A stretch of DNA of 64,000 bases, taken from positions 1-64,000 of the forward strand of contig JBAQKP010000286.1 in the NCBI GenBank assembly GCA_049301135.1, in the 5' to 3' direction. Position 1 is the stretch's first letter. The number at the start of each line of letters is the position of its first letter. The notes beneath the pieces were generated by a model that ran no database searches, was not told the origin of the DNA, and saw nothing but the letters and a program-made list of their open reading frames with translations. The position numbers and the translations under genes are program-made. Shown in pieces: positions 45,382 through 54,917 of the stretch. The DNA is from JAYXXU01 sp049301135. Lineage in GTDB: Bacteria > Pseudomonadota > Gammaproteobacteria > Pseudomonadales > Moraxellaceae.

Positions 45382-45786
45382 ATGAACGCAATCACTCAAC
45401 AAGCGGTTGAACACTGGCAGTATGTCGCGCCACTATTGACTCCGCCACAAACAACAGTGGAGTTTAATCGATTGGTCGAAGCACTCGACGAACTGCTAGA
45501 TACCATCGGCGATCAAGAGGATCATCCACTGGCGGGGCTGGTGCATCGCCTAGGTGATCTTGTCTCTGCATATGAACAACAATACATTCCGATGCCTACT
45601 ACAGACGGTCGCAGCACACTTTCGGCGTTAATGCAGATGCACGGACTGGGGCAATGCGACCTTGCGGATATTGCGCCCCAGTCGGTGATTTCTGAGATTA
45701 TCAGTGGCAAACGTCAACTGAATATCCGCCACATTAAGGCATTAGCCGCACGTTTTAATGTTTCGGCAGATACTTTTTTGGCCTAG
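45382..45786 (+). CDS. higA: HigA antitoxin
   Basis: A 134-residue antitoxin. The N-terminal half (about 1-75) should wrap HigB; the C-terminal half is an XRE-type helix-turn-helix ([18 protein letters not shown] then [32 protein letters not shown]). It binds the toxin and represses the promoter at 45029-45076. The stop codon region overlaps hisC on the other strand by four bases. Confidence 0.92.
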   Translation: MNAITQQAVEHWQYVAPLLTPPQTTVEFNRLVEALDELLDTIGDQEDHPLAGLVHRLGDLVSAYEQQYIPMPTTDGRSTLSALMQMHGLGQCDLADIAPQSVISEIISGKRQLNIRHIKALAARFNVSADTFLA

Positions 45787-46901
45787 CAGGTCTCACCCAA
45801 CATCTGCACCAGCCGATCCACCAAACGCTGATTCTGCTCGGTTGTGCCGATGGTAATCCGCAAAAAAGGGTGGATTTTCGGCTTATTAAAATGCCGCACG
45901 ATAATCCCCGCCTCGCGCAAACCCGCCGCCAGATCTAAGCCTGCATGCTGCGGATGGCGGGCAAACACAAAGTTTGCACCCGACGGCAACACCACAAAGC
46001 CCAACTGCTCAAGCTGCGCCACTAGCGCATCGCGATTGGCGATCACCTGCTGACAGGTTTGCTCAAAGTACGCCTGATCTTCAAACGACGCAATCGCGCC
46101 TGCAATCGCCATCCGATCCAACGGATACGAGTTAAAACTGTCCTTGACGCGCATCAGCGCCGCAATCAGATGCGACTGGCCAAACGCCATCCCGACCCGC
46201 AGACCCGCGAGCGCGCGGGACTTGGAGGTGGTTTGACAGACCAGCAGGTTGTCGTATTGGTTGATCTGACTGACCGCTGACTGACCGCCAAAATCAATAT
46301 ACGCCTCATCAATCACCACAACAGAATCAGGATGTTGCTGCAACACCTGCTCGATATCGGCCAAACTCAGCAGTACACCGGTCGGTGCGTTGGGATTGGT
46401 GATAATGATGCCGCCGTTGGGTTGCTGATAGGCAGCAATATCAATCGAAAAATCCTCAGCCAACGGCACTGACACCGTATCAAGCTGAAAATACTGACTA
46501 TACACAGGGTAAAAGCTATAACTGATCTCGGGATACAGCAGTGGTTTATCTTGGCAAAAAAATGCCTTAAAAATATGAGCCAGCACTTCGTCTGAGCCAT
46601 TGCCAACGAACACCTGATCGACGTTTAAGCCTTGCTGTTTGGCAATTGCTTGTCTAAGCGCGGTTGCATCTGGATCGGGATACAGTCGCAAGCAATCCCC
46701 GTCGCTACCGAGTGCTGCAATCAGTGCTTCGCGGACTTTTGGCGAGGGTGGAAACGGGGATTCGTTGGTGTTGAGCTTGGTCAGATTGGTGATTTTGGGT
46801 TGTTCACCGGCCACATACGGCACGAGTTCGCGCACCAATGGACTCCACAGCCGTTGTGGATCTTTGCCTACAGATGGCGTTAAAGCTGCTGATGAGTTCA
46901 T
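45783..46901 (-). CDS. hisC: histidinol-phosphate aminotransferase HisC
   Basis: A PLP-dependent fold-type I aminotransferase, converting imidazole acetol phosphate to histidinol phosphate. It has [52 protein letters not shown] and the PLP lysine in [14 protein letters not shown]. Its ATG overlaps the hisD stop by four bases. The gene order hisD-hisC is as in other gammaproteobacteria, but hisG is not next to hisD here. Confidence 0.96.
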   Translation of the reverse strand: MNSSAALTPSVGKDPQRLWSPLVRELVPYVAGEQPKITNLTKLNTNESPFPPSPKVREALIAALGSDGDCLRLYPDPDATALRQAIAKQQGLNVDQVFVGNGSDEVLAHIFKAFFCQDKPLLYPEISYSFYPVYSQYFQLDTVSVPLAEDFSIDIAAYQQPNGGIIITNPNAPTGVLLSLADIEQVLQQHPDSVVVIDEAYIDFGGQSAVSQINQYDNLLVCQTTSKSRALAGLRVGMAFGQSHLIAALMRVKDSFNSYPLDRMAIAGAIASFEDQAYFEQTCQQVIANRDALVAQLEQLGFVVLPSGANFVFARHPQHAGLDLAAGLREAGIIVRHFNKPKIHPFLRITIGTTEQNQRLVDRLVQMLGETC

Positions 46902-48199
46902 TCTGCTGCTCCATCGACGCGATAACGGGCTGAACGGGCGTGTGCATCAAGGTCTTCTTGCTGTGCCAAAATATCCGCCGCCCGTGCCAATGACTGACTG
47001 CCTGCGGGTGAGCAATAAATAATGCTGCTGCGTTTTTGGAAGTCATACACGCCGAGTGGCGAGGAAAACCGCGCCGTGCCAGAGGTCGGCAACACATGGT
47101 TTGGCCCTGCACAATAATCGCCAATCGCCTCAGGACTGTGCCGACCCATAAAAATCGCACCCGCGTGACGAATGCCGTCTAGCATGTCTTCCGGTCGATC
47201 CATACATAATTCTAAGTGTTCCGGCGCAATCTGATTAATCAGTTCCAGTGCTTCGGCACGATCACGCACCAAAATCAACGCGCCACGATTTTGCAGTGAG
47301 GTTTGCGCGATTTGGGCTTTGGGTAGTGTTTTTAAATGCTCGCTAATCGCCTGTTCGACCTGATCAAGCAACACCGCATCACTACTGATCAAAATCGACT
47401 GTGCCACCTCGTCATGCTCCGCTTGTGACAGCACATCCATCGCCAGCCACGCTGGATTGTTGTCGCCTTCGGCATACACCAAAATCTCCGATGGCCCTGC
47501 GATCATATCAATGCCAACCTGACCGAACACCGCCCGCTTGGCTGCTGCAACATAGCGATTGCCCGGGCCAGTGATTTTATCCACTTGTGGGATGCTTTCT
47601 GTGCCATAGGCCAGAGCAGCCACCGCTTGCGCACCACCGATGGTCAGCAAGCGTGATACACCCGCCAAGTGCGCTGCGGCTAGAACAAGCGTATTCAGCT
47701 CACCTTTGGGCGCAGGCACAACCATGATGATTTCAGGCACGCCCGCCACATGCGCCGGAATCGCATTCATCAATACCGACGATGGATAGGAAGCTTTCCC
47801 CCCTGGCACATAAATGCCCACCCGATCCAGCGGCGTGACTTTTTGGCCGAGGGTATTGCCGAGCGCGTCTTGGTACTGCCACGAGTCCTGCACCTGACGC
47901 TGGTGAAACTCACGAATCCGCTGCGCCGCCAGCTCCAAAGCCGCACGCACCTCAGCGGTTAAACCGTCAAATGCGATTTTTAGCGCCGCTTGGCCAAGCT
48001 CTAACTCGGCCATGCTGTGCGCCGGATGCTGGTCAAACTGCTGGGTCAGTGCCAACACCTGTGCATCACCATGCGCACGAACGTCAGCAATGATTTGATC
48101 AACCGTACGCAATAGCGCGGGATCATTGACAGTTTCAAACGCCAACAACTGTTTTAGCTGTGTGGCAAATTCAGCATCTTGGGTCGATAAACGGCGCAT
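46898..48199 (-). CDS. hisD: histidinol dehydrogenase HisD
   Basis: Performs the last two oxidations of histidine synthesis, histidinol to histidine, with a zinc site. Hallmarks: [63 protein letters not shown] and [24 protein letters not shown]. Start ATG 48199 with GGAAG upstream. The 202 bases upstream hold no gene but contain a repeat-like element (48324-48340). Confidence 0.97.
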   Translation of the reverse strand: MRRLSTQDAEFATQLKQLLAFETVNDPALLRTVDQIIADVRAHGDAQVLALTQQFDQHPAHSMAELELGQAALKIAFDGLTAEVRAALELAAQRIREFHQRQVQDSWQYQDALGNTLGQKVTPLDRVGIYVPGGKASYPSSVLMNAIPAHVAGVPEIIMVVPAPKGELNTLVLAAAHLAGVSRLLTIGGAQAVAALAYGTESIPQVDKITGPGNRYVAAAKRAVFGQVGIDMIAGPSEILVYAEGDNNPAWLAMDVLSQAEHDEVAQSILISSDAVLLDQVEQAISEHLKTLPKAQIAQTSLQNRGALILVRDRAEALELINQIAPEHLELCMDRPEDMLDGIRHAGAIFMGRHSPEAIGDYCAGPNHVLPTSGTARFSSPLGVYDFQKRSSIIYCSPAGSQSLARAADILAQQEDLDAHARSARYRVDGAAE

Positions 48200-48323
48200 C
48201 AGCAGACTTCCAGCAAACATCAACAAATGGAGCTTAAGTTTAGCGGTTTTTTTGGTTAAAAACTGTATGTTGAGGATTGGTTTAGCGGATGAGCCTGATT
48301 GGATGCGCAGATGATCAAGCTGT

Positions 48324-48340
48324 CTGAGCGCTGTCGAAGC
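48324..48340. repeat. dispersed-repeat-like element upstream of the NUDIX gene
   Basis: CTGAGCGCTGTCGAAGC; its reverse complement shares the TTCGACAG...CTCA core with the direct repeat inside pabB. It lies in the 202-base gap between divergent hisD and the NUDIX gene; a possible -10 (TATTAT) follows near 48376. Confidence 0.4.
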
Positions 48341-48401
48341 TGCCTTGCTGGATTTTTTCAGTTATGCTGCGTCAGTATTATAGAAGAGTGCGATTGTTAT
48401 C

Positions 48402-48962
48402 ATGGCTTTTTGTTTGCGCTGCGGCCACCCGACCCATCTGAGTATTCCTGAAGGCGACAGTCGCCGCCGTGCCGTGTGCAGCAATTGCGGCTATATTCAC
48501 TATGAAAACCCAAACATCATCTGTGGCACGCTGGCCATCTGGCAAGATAAAGTCTTGCTGTGTCGGCGAGCAATTGAGCCACGCTATGGGCTATGGACGC
48601 TACCGGCAGGCTTTATGGAAATCGGTGAAACCATCGAAGCAGGGGCTGCGCGTGAGACATGGGAGGAAGCCGAAGGCAACGTCAGCAGTCCACAGTTGTA
48701 CTGCATCTATAATATCCCGCGCATCGGTCAGGTCTATATGTTGTTTAAGTGCGACCTAGACGATGGCGCGTTTGGGGTCGGCAGTGAAAGCCTCGAGTGT
48801 GCGCTATTCGATGAAGCAGATATTCCTTGGGGTGAACTGGCGTTTCCAAGTATTGATCGAACATTACGGCATTACTTTGCTGACCGGAAGGCTAATCCGA
48901 ACTTAATCCCGCTGCCGCAGCACCTCGAAACCATCGGGCCGATTGACAGCACGCTGGGTTAG
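48402..48962 (+). CDS. NUDIX hydrolase with N-terminal zinc ribbon
   Basis: A 186-residue NUDIX hydrolase, cutting nucleoside-diphosphate-X compounds; exact substrate unknown. An N-terminal zinc ribbon has Cys4, Cys7, Cys26 and Cys29 (as in the Nudix_N_2 domain), and the Nudix box GFMEIGETIEAGAARETWEEAEG is near residues 68-90, slightly atypical because the position usually held by Gly in REXXEEXG is Glu. The ATG follows GCGATTGTTATC with no strong ribosome site. Confidence 0.88.
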   Translation: MAFCLRCGHPTHLSIPEGDSRRRAVCSNCGYIHYENPNIICGTLAIWQDKVLLCRRAIEPRYGLWTLPAGFMEIGETIEAGAARETWEEAEGNVSSPQLYCIYNIPRIGQVYMLFKCDLDDGAFGVGSESLECALFDEADIPWGELAFPSIDRTLRHYFADRKANPNLIPLPQHLETIGPIDSTLG

Positions 48963-48990
48963 GTGCTGGCTTGAGCACAGCCAAATGACA

Positions 48991-49019
48991 ACCGATTGTT
49001 TGCAGCGCAGTCAATCGGT
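48991..49019. terminator. hairpin between convergent NUDIX and unknown genes
   Basis: ACCGATTG pairs perfectly with CAATCGGT around a 13-base loop. No T-run follows on either strand, so it is a weak terminator candidate. Confidence 0.35.
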
Positions 49020-49045
49020 GTGTTCATCACGCCTGATCTCATCGA

Positions 49046-49717
49046 TTAACCCTGATAAAACACCCGTTTCATCTTGCTCATCTGATTGGGCAATGACGCA
49101 GACATGTTGGACGACAAGGTAAAAAAGCTCAGCAGTGCTTTAGAATTTACATCGTTTTGGAAGGCGGTCATGCTGCGCTGCCAAAAGGCATGATTGACCA
49201 ATTGCAACTGTTCATTGGCTTTAATCAAACCATCCAATGCCCAATCCGGCTGACCGCCTTCTTGCGCAATAAAATACTGTCGCATCAAGTATAAAGACGC
49301 CGCCCGCAACACAAACTCCTCGACACTGGCAAACGGCAAATGATGCCGTGCGTTCGGCTTGAGCAGACTAAACACCGGACAGGCACTGGTCGCCATGATC
49401 AGCCCCATCATGGCACGCACGCCTTCTTCTAGGGTCACATGCTTGAGATAGTCACGCTCTGGGGTTTTGACCATGACATCTAGCTTGGTCATCGCCGAAA
49501 TGCCTTGAAACTGATGAATCACCTTGTCCAAATCTAGCGCCGCTGGACAGTGGCTGAACTGTGTTTTTTTCAGCGGACAGATCGAACACTGATTATTGTC
49601 GAGTCGTGTCCATTGTGGTGCATTGGCAAAACTCTGCCTCACATCAAACTTGCGTTCAACATCCACCTGAATCCGCAATTGCTTGCCATCTTCAAAATTA
49701 AAAAAATACTCGACCAT
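49046..49717 (-). CDS. conserved hypothetical protein with a CxxC cluster
   Basis: A 223-residue protein I cannot name with certainty; the start [20 protein letters not shown] and the segment [20 protein letters not shown] suggest a conserved unknown family of proteobacteria (I believe of the DUF6901 type, not confirmed). The Cys-x2-Cys-x8-Cys cluster near residues 44-57 could bind a metal. The rest is mostly helical ([32 protein letters not shown]). It is divergent from hisIE. Confidence 0.75.
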   Translation of the reverse strand: MVEYFFNFEDGKQLRIQVDVERKFDVRQSFANAPQWTRLDNNQCSICPLKKTQFSHCPAALDLDKVIHQFQGISAMTKLDVMVKTPERDYLKHVTLEEGVRAMMGLIMATSACPVFSLLKPNARHHLPFASVEEFVLRAASLYLMRQYFIAQEGGQPDWALDGLIKANEQLQLVNHAFWQRSMTAFQNDVNSKALLSFFTLSSNMSASLPNQMSKMKRVFYQG

Positions 49718-49919
49718 GAGTTTGCTTCTCCTGAGCGCACCGACCGCAACCCTTGCTGACTGTGATTCATATCACATTTTAGCATCGCATAACACACTCG
49801 ACCGGCAAAAAACCTGCTGTGCTTCACACAAACATCTGGATTGCACACACCGCACAGCAGGATTGGTCAACGCGCCTGATCTGGCATACAATGGCGCACC
49901 CGTTTATTTGCCGATAGTG

Positions 49920-50717
49920 ATGAGCCGCATGCCTACTTGGCTGGATGATGTAAAATTTGATCAACATGGCTTAATCCCTGCCATCGCCCAAGATCACGCC
50001 ACAGGTCGGATCATGATGGTGGCGTGGATGAACCGCGAAGCGCTACATCTCACCGCCGAAAAACAACAAGGCGTGTACTGGTCGCGCTCACGCAATAAAC
50101 TGTGGCACAAAGGCGAAGAGTCAGGGCATTTTCAGACCGTGCATGAGATTCGGCTGGACTGTGACGCTGACGTGATTATTCTGGTGATTACGCAACATGG
50201 CGGCATCGCGTGTCATACTGGCCGTGAGTCGTGTTTTTATCGGGTCCTCACCCCAACCGGCTGGCAAATCGTCGATGCGGTCAAAAAAGACCCAAATGAC
50301 ATCTATAGCGCGGCACACGACAATTTACACGATCATCGTAACAGTCATGCCCAGCAACATGTGGCCACAACAAACAGCCTACCGAGCGAAACCCTTGATG
50401 TGTTGGGACATTTGGCACAGATTGTGCAAGAGCGCAAACTGGCTTCGCCGGACTCGTCCTATGTAGCAAGCCTGTACCATAAAGGCTTAAACAAGATCCT
50501 CGAAAAAGTCGGCGAAGAAGCGGTTGAGACGATTTTAGCGGCCAAAGATGCCAGTGACAGCCACACGGATGAGTTGATATACGAAACCGCAGACTTGTGG
50601 TTTCATGCTATCGTCATGCTGGGACATTTCAATGTCGCGCCGCAAGCGGTGTTGGATGAACTGGCGCGACGGTTTGATTTATCCGGTTTGGTCGAAAAAG
50701 CCGCACGGCCAGCGTGA
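49920..50717 (+). CDS. hisIE: bifunctional phosphoribosyl-AMP cyclohydrolase / phosphoribosyl-ATP pyrophosphatase HisIE
   Basis: Carries two consecutive steps of histidine synthesis in one 265-residue chain. HisI (about 1-125): [59 protein letters not shown]. HisE (about 155-245): [25 protein letters not shown] and [17 protein letters not shown]. Fused HisIE is common in enterics, while Pseudomonas has separate genes. The frame is open upstream to 49683 but lacks family similarity there, so the start is 49920 or 49929. Confidence 0.95.
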   Translation: MSRMPTWLDDVKFDQHGLIPAIAQDHATGRIMMVAWMNREALHLTAEKQQGVYWSRSRNKLWHKGEESGHFQTVHEIRLDCDADVIILVITQHGGIACHTGRESCFYRVLTPTGWQIVDAVKKDPNDIYSAAHDNLHDHRNSHAQQHVATTNSLPSETLDVLGHLAQIVQERKLASPDSSYVASLYHKGLNKILEKVGEEAVETILAAKDASDSHTDELIYETADLWFHAIVMLGHFNVAPQAVLDELARRFDLSGLVEKAARPA

Positions 50718-50819
50718 ACATCACAAAAGGTTCATGTTGTGCTGTCACCATCTGGTCACATTTTGTTGTAACGGTTGCGTGGTCGCGTTGAGCATTGATC
50801 ACGCATTGAGGAGTGAAGC

Positions 50820-51044
50820 ATGGGCAGTTTTTCGATTACACATTGGCTGATTTTACTGGCAGTCGTGGTGGTGGTGTTTGGAACAGCGAAACTACGCAAT
50901 GCGGGTAAAGATCTCGGCGGCGCAGTCAAAGGCTTCAAAGACGCGATGAAAACCGACGATACGCCACCACCCGCCGCCAGCGTGCAAGACCAGCGCACCA
51001 TTGACGGACAAGCACAACGTACCGATCAACGCGATAAGGTCTGA
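50820..51044 (+). CDS. tatA: Sec-independent protein translocase TatA
   Basis: A 74-residue pore-forming component of the twin-arginine pathway, which exports folded proteins. It has the short membrane helix ([16 protein letters not shown]), the hinge FGTAKL, and the amphipathic helix [18 protein letters not shown], then a short polar tail. GAGGAGTGAAGC precedes the ATG. First of tatA-tatB-tatC. Confidence 0.96.
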   Translation: MGSFSITHWLILLAVVVVVFGTAKLRNAGKDLGGAVKGFKDAMKTDDTPPPAASVQDQRTIDGQAQRTDQRDKV

Positions 51045-51117
51045 GCGTGTCGGTTAAACATGTCTCAAAAGATGTCTGTTGGGTTGATTTTCGCCGCTTG
51101 TCTGAGTAATCGCGATT

Positions 51118-51591
51118 GTGTTTGATTTAGGTTTTAGCGAAATCCTGTTACTCGGCGCAATTGCGCTGATTGTACTCGGCCCCGAAAAACTGCCGCATGC
51201 CGCACGGATGGCGGGTGCGTGGTATGCACGGATTCGGCGCAGCATCAGCACTATTCAGCGCGAAATCGAGCAAGAGGTCAACGGCCTTGAGATGAAGCAG
51301 CGGGTCGAGCGTGAGCTGGCTGCGATTCGTGCTGCCGAACAAGCGATGCGTGATGAAGTCAACAGCATTCAAGCCAGCATGCAAAACGACGTCAGCACCA
51401 GTCAAGTCGAGCAAGCGGTGGCCGATGCCACACGCGCTGCCGAACAAGCCGAGCAATGGCCGACTTATCAGCCGCTGCTAGACAGTGTTCGTCTGCAAAT
51501 GCGTCCGCCCGTACCGTATCGTGTGCAGATTGAGTTAGCTCAAATCAATGCAGTCCCCAATCTGATCCAGCAGGAGGCCAACCCCGCATGA
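51118..51591 (+). CDS. tatB: Sec-independent protein translocase TatB
   Basis: A 157-residue TatA-family protein that receives twin-arginine precursors with TatC. It starts with GTG: FDLGFSEILLLGAIALIVLGPEKLPHAARMAGAW is the family N-terminus. A long charged helix with Glu/Ala-rich coiled coil (residues about 40-110) follows. Stop overlaps tatC by four bases. Confidence 0.95.
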   Translation: MFDLGFSEILLLGAIALIVLGPEKLPHAARMAGAWYARIRRSISTIQREIEQEVNGLEMKQRVERELAAIRAAEQAMRDEVNSIQASMQNDVSTSQVEQAVADATRAAEQAEQWPTYQPLLDSVRLQMRPPVPYRVQIELAQINAVPNLIQQEANPA

Positions 51592-52367
51592 GCCAACCTG
51601 CCCTGCCACCACCAAACGCCGACCAACTGAAAGAAATGCCCATCACCGCGCATTTGCTGGAATTGCGCGCACATTTGGTGCGGATTTTTATTGCGGTGAT
51701 TGGGTTGTTCGTAGTGCTGGCCTATTTTGCACGGGATCTGTACCAACTGTTGTCGATGCCCTTGCAAGCGGTGCTGCCTGCCAATGCCACCATGATCGCC
51801 ACTGATGTCACCACCACATTTATGTCACCGATTCGGCTGACGTTGTATGTGTCGATGATCTTAGTCATGCCTTATATCCTGCATCAAGTTTGGCAGTTTA
51901 TTGCCCCTGCACTGTACAAAAATGAGAAGAAGATTGCGATTCCGATTTTGGTTTCCAGCATTTTACTGTTTTACCTCGGCATTGCCTTTGCGTATTTTTT
52001 GGCATTGCCGAATATCCTCAAGTTTTTCATCATGTTTTCACCGGACAACGTCGTGCCGATGACCGATATTGATAGCTATCTAAGCTTTGCCTTAAAGCTG
52101 TTTATGGTGTTTGGCTTGACCTTTGAAGTGCCGGTCGCCACGCTGCTGCTAATTCTGGCCGGTGTGGTGTCGGTCGAATCACTGGTCGATAAGCGCCGTT
52201 ATATCATCGTCGGCTGTTTTGCAGTATCAGCCGTGGTCACGCCGCCGGATGGCTTATCAATGCTGATGTTGGCGATTCCAATGTGGCTGTTGTTTGAGCT
52301 TGGCCTGCTGATGGGACGGTTTTTACAACCCAAACCCGTCGATCTGACTGCGCGTGAAGGCGACTGA
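51588..52367 (+). CDS. tatC: Sec-independent protein translocase TatC
   Basis: The 259-residue, six-helix membrane receptor of the twin-arginine pathway. Hallmarks: MPITAHLLELRAHLVRI, the region FMSPIRLTLYVSMILVMPYILHQVWQFIAPALYKNEKK, and FGLTFEVPVATLLLI. ATG overlaps the tatB stop; its last 14 bases overlap the start of the downstream helicase gene. Confidence 0.97.
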   Translation: MSQPALPPPNADQLKEMPITAHLLELRAHLVRIFIAVIGLFVVLAYFARDLYQLLSMPLQAVLPANATMIATDVTTTFMSPIRLTLYVSMILVMPYILHQVWQFIAPALYKNEKKIAIPILVSSILLFYLGIAFAYFLALPNILKFFIMFSPDNVVPMTDIDSYLSFALKLFMVFGLTFEVPVATLLLILAGVVSVESLVDKRRYIIVGCFAVSAVVTPPDGLSMLMLAIPMWLLFELGLLMGRFLQPKPVDLTAREGD

Positions 52368-53838
52368 TGAGCAGCTCGCCGCGATGGATCAGGCCAAACG
52401 CGGTGAGTCTTTTAAAATCATGGCCTATGCGGGGTCGGGTAAAACCACCACGCTCAAGCTGATCAGCGAGCAACTCGCTGGTCAAAAAGGTCTGTATCTG
52501 GCCTTTAATAAAGCCATTGCCGATGAGGCGCGTAGCAAGTTCCCGCCGAATGTCGATTGCCGCACCTTTCACTCGCTGGCCTACCGGCACGTCGACCGCA
52601 AAATCACCGATAAGCTACGCCTGCCCCGCTTGTCGCCACTGACCATGGCGCGTGATTATCAGCTTGAACCGCTGACCATCCGCCGTATGCTGGGCAAACG
52701 TTACGAGCATTTTACCTTGACCCCAAGTCGACAGGCCGGACTGATCAGCAATGCGGTCAGTCGCTTTTGCGCCACGCATGCCCGTCACCCTGCACCACGC
52801 CACCTAGAGCTACCTGACTGGCTGCACCCTGACGATGCGGAAGGGATTCAACAACAACTGTTTCCGCATGTTGAACAACGCTGGATTGACGCGCTCGACC
52901 CACGCCATCAGGCGGGCATCAGTCATGAGGTGTACCTGAAACGCTGGGCGCTGTCTGACCCGATTATTCCGGTCGATTATATTTTGTTTGATGAAGCACA
53001 AGATTCTGACCCGCTGATGCTGGGGATTTTGATGCAGCAAACCCGCGCCCAAGTGATCTATGTCGGCGATGCGCATCAGCAGATTTATCAGTGGCGCGGC
53101 GCGGTCAATGCCATGCAAAAGCTACCGCTACCAGATACCCGTTTAACGCGTTCATTTCGATTTGGGGAGGAAGTCGCTGAGATTGCCAACGTCTTCTTAA
53201 AAGAACTCGGTGAAACCACCCCGCTGCAAGGCATGCCAAACCTACAATCGAGGATTGATCTGAGTCCGATCATGCGCAGCAAAAACGCGGTGTTGTGTCG
53301 CACCAATGCGCGTGCCATGTCACTGCTGATGGGTGGGCTGCTGCAAGGGCATAAAGTCGCACTACAGGCTGATAGTGACCGGCTACTCAAGTTTGTACAG
53401 GCTGCCAGTGCGTTAAAATCCGGCAAAAAAGTCTTTGATGTGCCTGAACTGTCTTGGTTTAACAGTTGGCAGGAAGTGCATGAATACTGTGAGAGTAGTG
53501 AAAGCAGTGACATCAAACCACTGGTCAAGCTGGTCGATGAACACGGCACCGAACCGCTCAAAAAAGCCCTCAATGCCATTTCGCCAGTCGAGTCTGCCGA
53601 TTATGTGATCTCCACTGCGCATAAAGCCAAAGGCTTAGAGTGGCAGCAGGTACAGATCGAAGATGACTATAGCTATAAGATTACCAAAGGCAATGTACAG
53701 ATCAGTCCTGAAGAGTTGCGCCTGCTATACGTTGCCACCACCCGCGCCAAATCGGTGCTGAATGTGCATCATCTACAGCCGCTGATCGGAACGCTGCGCG
53801 CGCAACACAATAAGAAAGCCAAGACGACGACTGACTAA
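52354..53838 (+). CDS. UvrD/Rep-like SF1A ATP-dependent helicase, short form
   Basis: A 494-residue superfamily-1A helicase. Motifs in order: Q-motif-like TDEQLAAMDQ, I AYAGSGKTTTL, Ia AFNKAIADEA, II LFDEAQDSDP, III GDAHQQIYQWRGA, IV RSFRFG, V STAHKAKGLEW and VI LYVATTRAK. It is much shorter than UvrD (about 720), lacking large inserts of domains 1B/2B, and resembles FBH1-like helicases. A GTG start at 52354, inside tatC, is chosen since it includes the Q motif; ATG 52384 would delete it. Likely role is DNA repair or recombination; not established. Confidence 0.87.
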   Translation: MKATDEQLAAMDQAKRGESFKIMAYAGSGKTTTLKLISEQLAGQKGLYLAFNKAIADEARSKFPPNVDCRTFHSLAYRHVDRKITDKLRLPRLSPLTMARDYQLEPLTIRRMLGKRYEHFTLTPSRQAGLISNAVSRFCATHARHPAPRHLELPDWLHPDDAEGIQQQLFPHVEQRWIDALDPRHQAGISHEVYLKRWALSDPIIPVDYILFDEAQDSDPLMLGILMQQTRAQVIYVGDAHQQIYQWRGAVNAMQKLPLPDTRLTRSFRFGEEVAEIANVFLKELGETTPLQGMPNLQSRIDLSPIMRSKNAVLCRTNARAMSLLMGGLLQGHKVALQADSDRLLKFVQAASALKSGKKVFDVPELSWFNSWQEVHEYCESSESSDIKPLVKLVDEHGTEPLKKALNAISPVESADYVISTAHKAKGLEWQQVQIEDDYSYKITKGNVQISPEELRLLYVATTRAKSVLNVHHLQPLIGTLRAQHNKKAKTTTD

Positions 53839-53919
53839 AAATCCATGTTTCCCACAATACAAACTGCCCGCTTGCAGGTTACGATCAATGCACTGTCTTA
53901 AACTACACGTGTCTTCCTT

Positions 53920-54573
53920 ATGTCTAAATTGCTCTACGGCACGCTACTCGGTATGGTTGCACTCACCGGCTGCAATACGATCAGCTCATCCAATCCCAAA
54001 CCCATCCAAACGATGGCAACTACCTCACCCGTCAACCCACACCAACTGCTGATCGACGCACAGCAGCACCGCAGTGCCGGTCGTGCCGTGCCTGCGCTAC
54101 AACTGACCCAGCAAGCGATCGCCAGTTATGAAGCAGCGCAGGATTGGCGCAAACTCGGCGCCACCTATACCGAATACGCCAAACTGCTGCGCTCACCGAT
54201 TGTCCCACTGAGTGCTGATGCATTGATCAAACAAGGGTTTATTGATCGCAAAAATGGCATTACCTTCGACAATCGGATCGAAAAATCTCGTGAAATCGAC
54301 CAACAAGCGATTACCGTGCTCAGCATGGCTGAACAACAATCACGCGCCGCCAAAGAATACGATCTGCTGACCAACATCTATGTCAATCAAGCAACTGCTT
54401 ATCTCGGCTTACAACAACTCCCTGATGCCTGCCGCAGCTATGATCTGGCGATTGCTGCCTATCAAGACAATCGGCGGCAGTTGGCGTATCAAAGCCTGTC
54501 ACTGACCGTCGGGGGTGAAACCGTGGAACAACAAATTCAAAAGGCACAGCGGCAGTTGGGCTGTCGCCAATAA
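53920..54573 (+). CDS. putative lipoprotein with TPR-like helices
   Basis: A 217-residue lipoprotein; the lipobox is ALTGC (Cys near residue 18). The mature part is helical, with degenerate TPR-like units (AGRAVPALQLTQQAIASYEAAQDW, NQATAYLGLQQLPDACRSYDLAIAAYQ). I do not recognise a family, and it is not clearly linked to neighbours. Confidence 0.8.
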   Translation: MSKLLYGTLLGMVALTGCNTISSSNPKPIQTMATTSPVNPHQLLIDAQQHRSAGRAVPALQLTQQAIASYEAAQDWRKLGATYTEYAKLLRSPIVPLSADALIKQGFIDRKNGITFDNRIEKSREIDQQAITVLSMAEQQSRAAKEYDLLTNIYVNQATAYLGLQQLPDACRSYDLAIAAYQDNRRQLAYQSLSLTVGGETVEQQIQKAQRQLGCRQ

Positions 54574-54917
54574 AGCAAATATGATGGACACGACGCTGGC
54601 ACAGCGTGCTTAAGCCAGCGATTGTGTGAGCTCAGGTTGTCTTTCGGTACAGAAACCACCAATAACACACACGAATACCGCAATCACTTGACATCTACAG
54701 CACTCACAAAATCAAAAACAGCAGCTTTTTTTAGTAAAATACAGATTTTACTGCTGTTTTTTAACCATAAAAGATCTGGCAGCACATTACTAAGCATGCA
54801 AAACCGCCTGCAAACCCACATTACAATTCACACGTCTAGGCACTGTGCTGTACATGGTACGTTGAATTTCGCGTGAAATATTTTCGATTTCGAACTTACA
54901 TGCGAAGGGATGGGACT
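54574..54917. other. intergenic region before the two-partner secretion pair
   Basis: AT-rich. It holds the terminator at 54714-54762 and presumably the promoter of tpsB. An 84-codon open frame (54622-54876) has no ribosome site and is split by the terminator, so it is not called a gene. Confidence 0.5.
54714..54762 (+). terminator. terminator with nested stems
   Basis: AAAAACAGCAG pairs with CTGCTGTTTTT as an outer stem, while AGTAAAAT pairs with ATTTTACT around ACAG as an inner one; six T end the structure. It lies about 140 bases after the lipoprotein gene. Confidence 0.75.

Noticed and set aside
49683..49919. N-terminal extension of hisIE
   Set aside because: The first 79 residues (beginning with an open frame overlapping the divergent gene) have no similarity to HisI; the family start is near 49920.
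54622..54876. 84-residue frame before tpsB
   Set aside because: It runs through a clear terminator and has no ribosome site.
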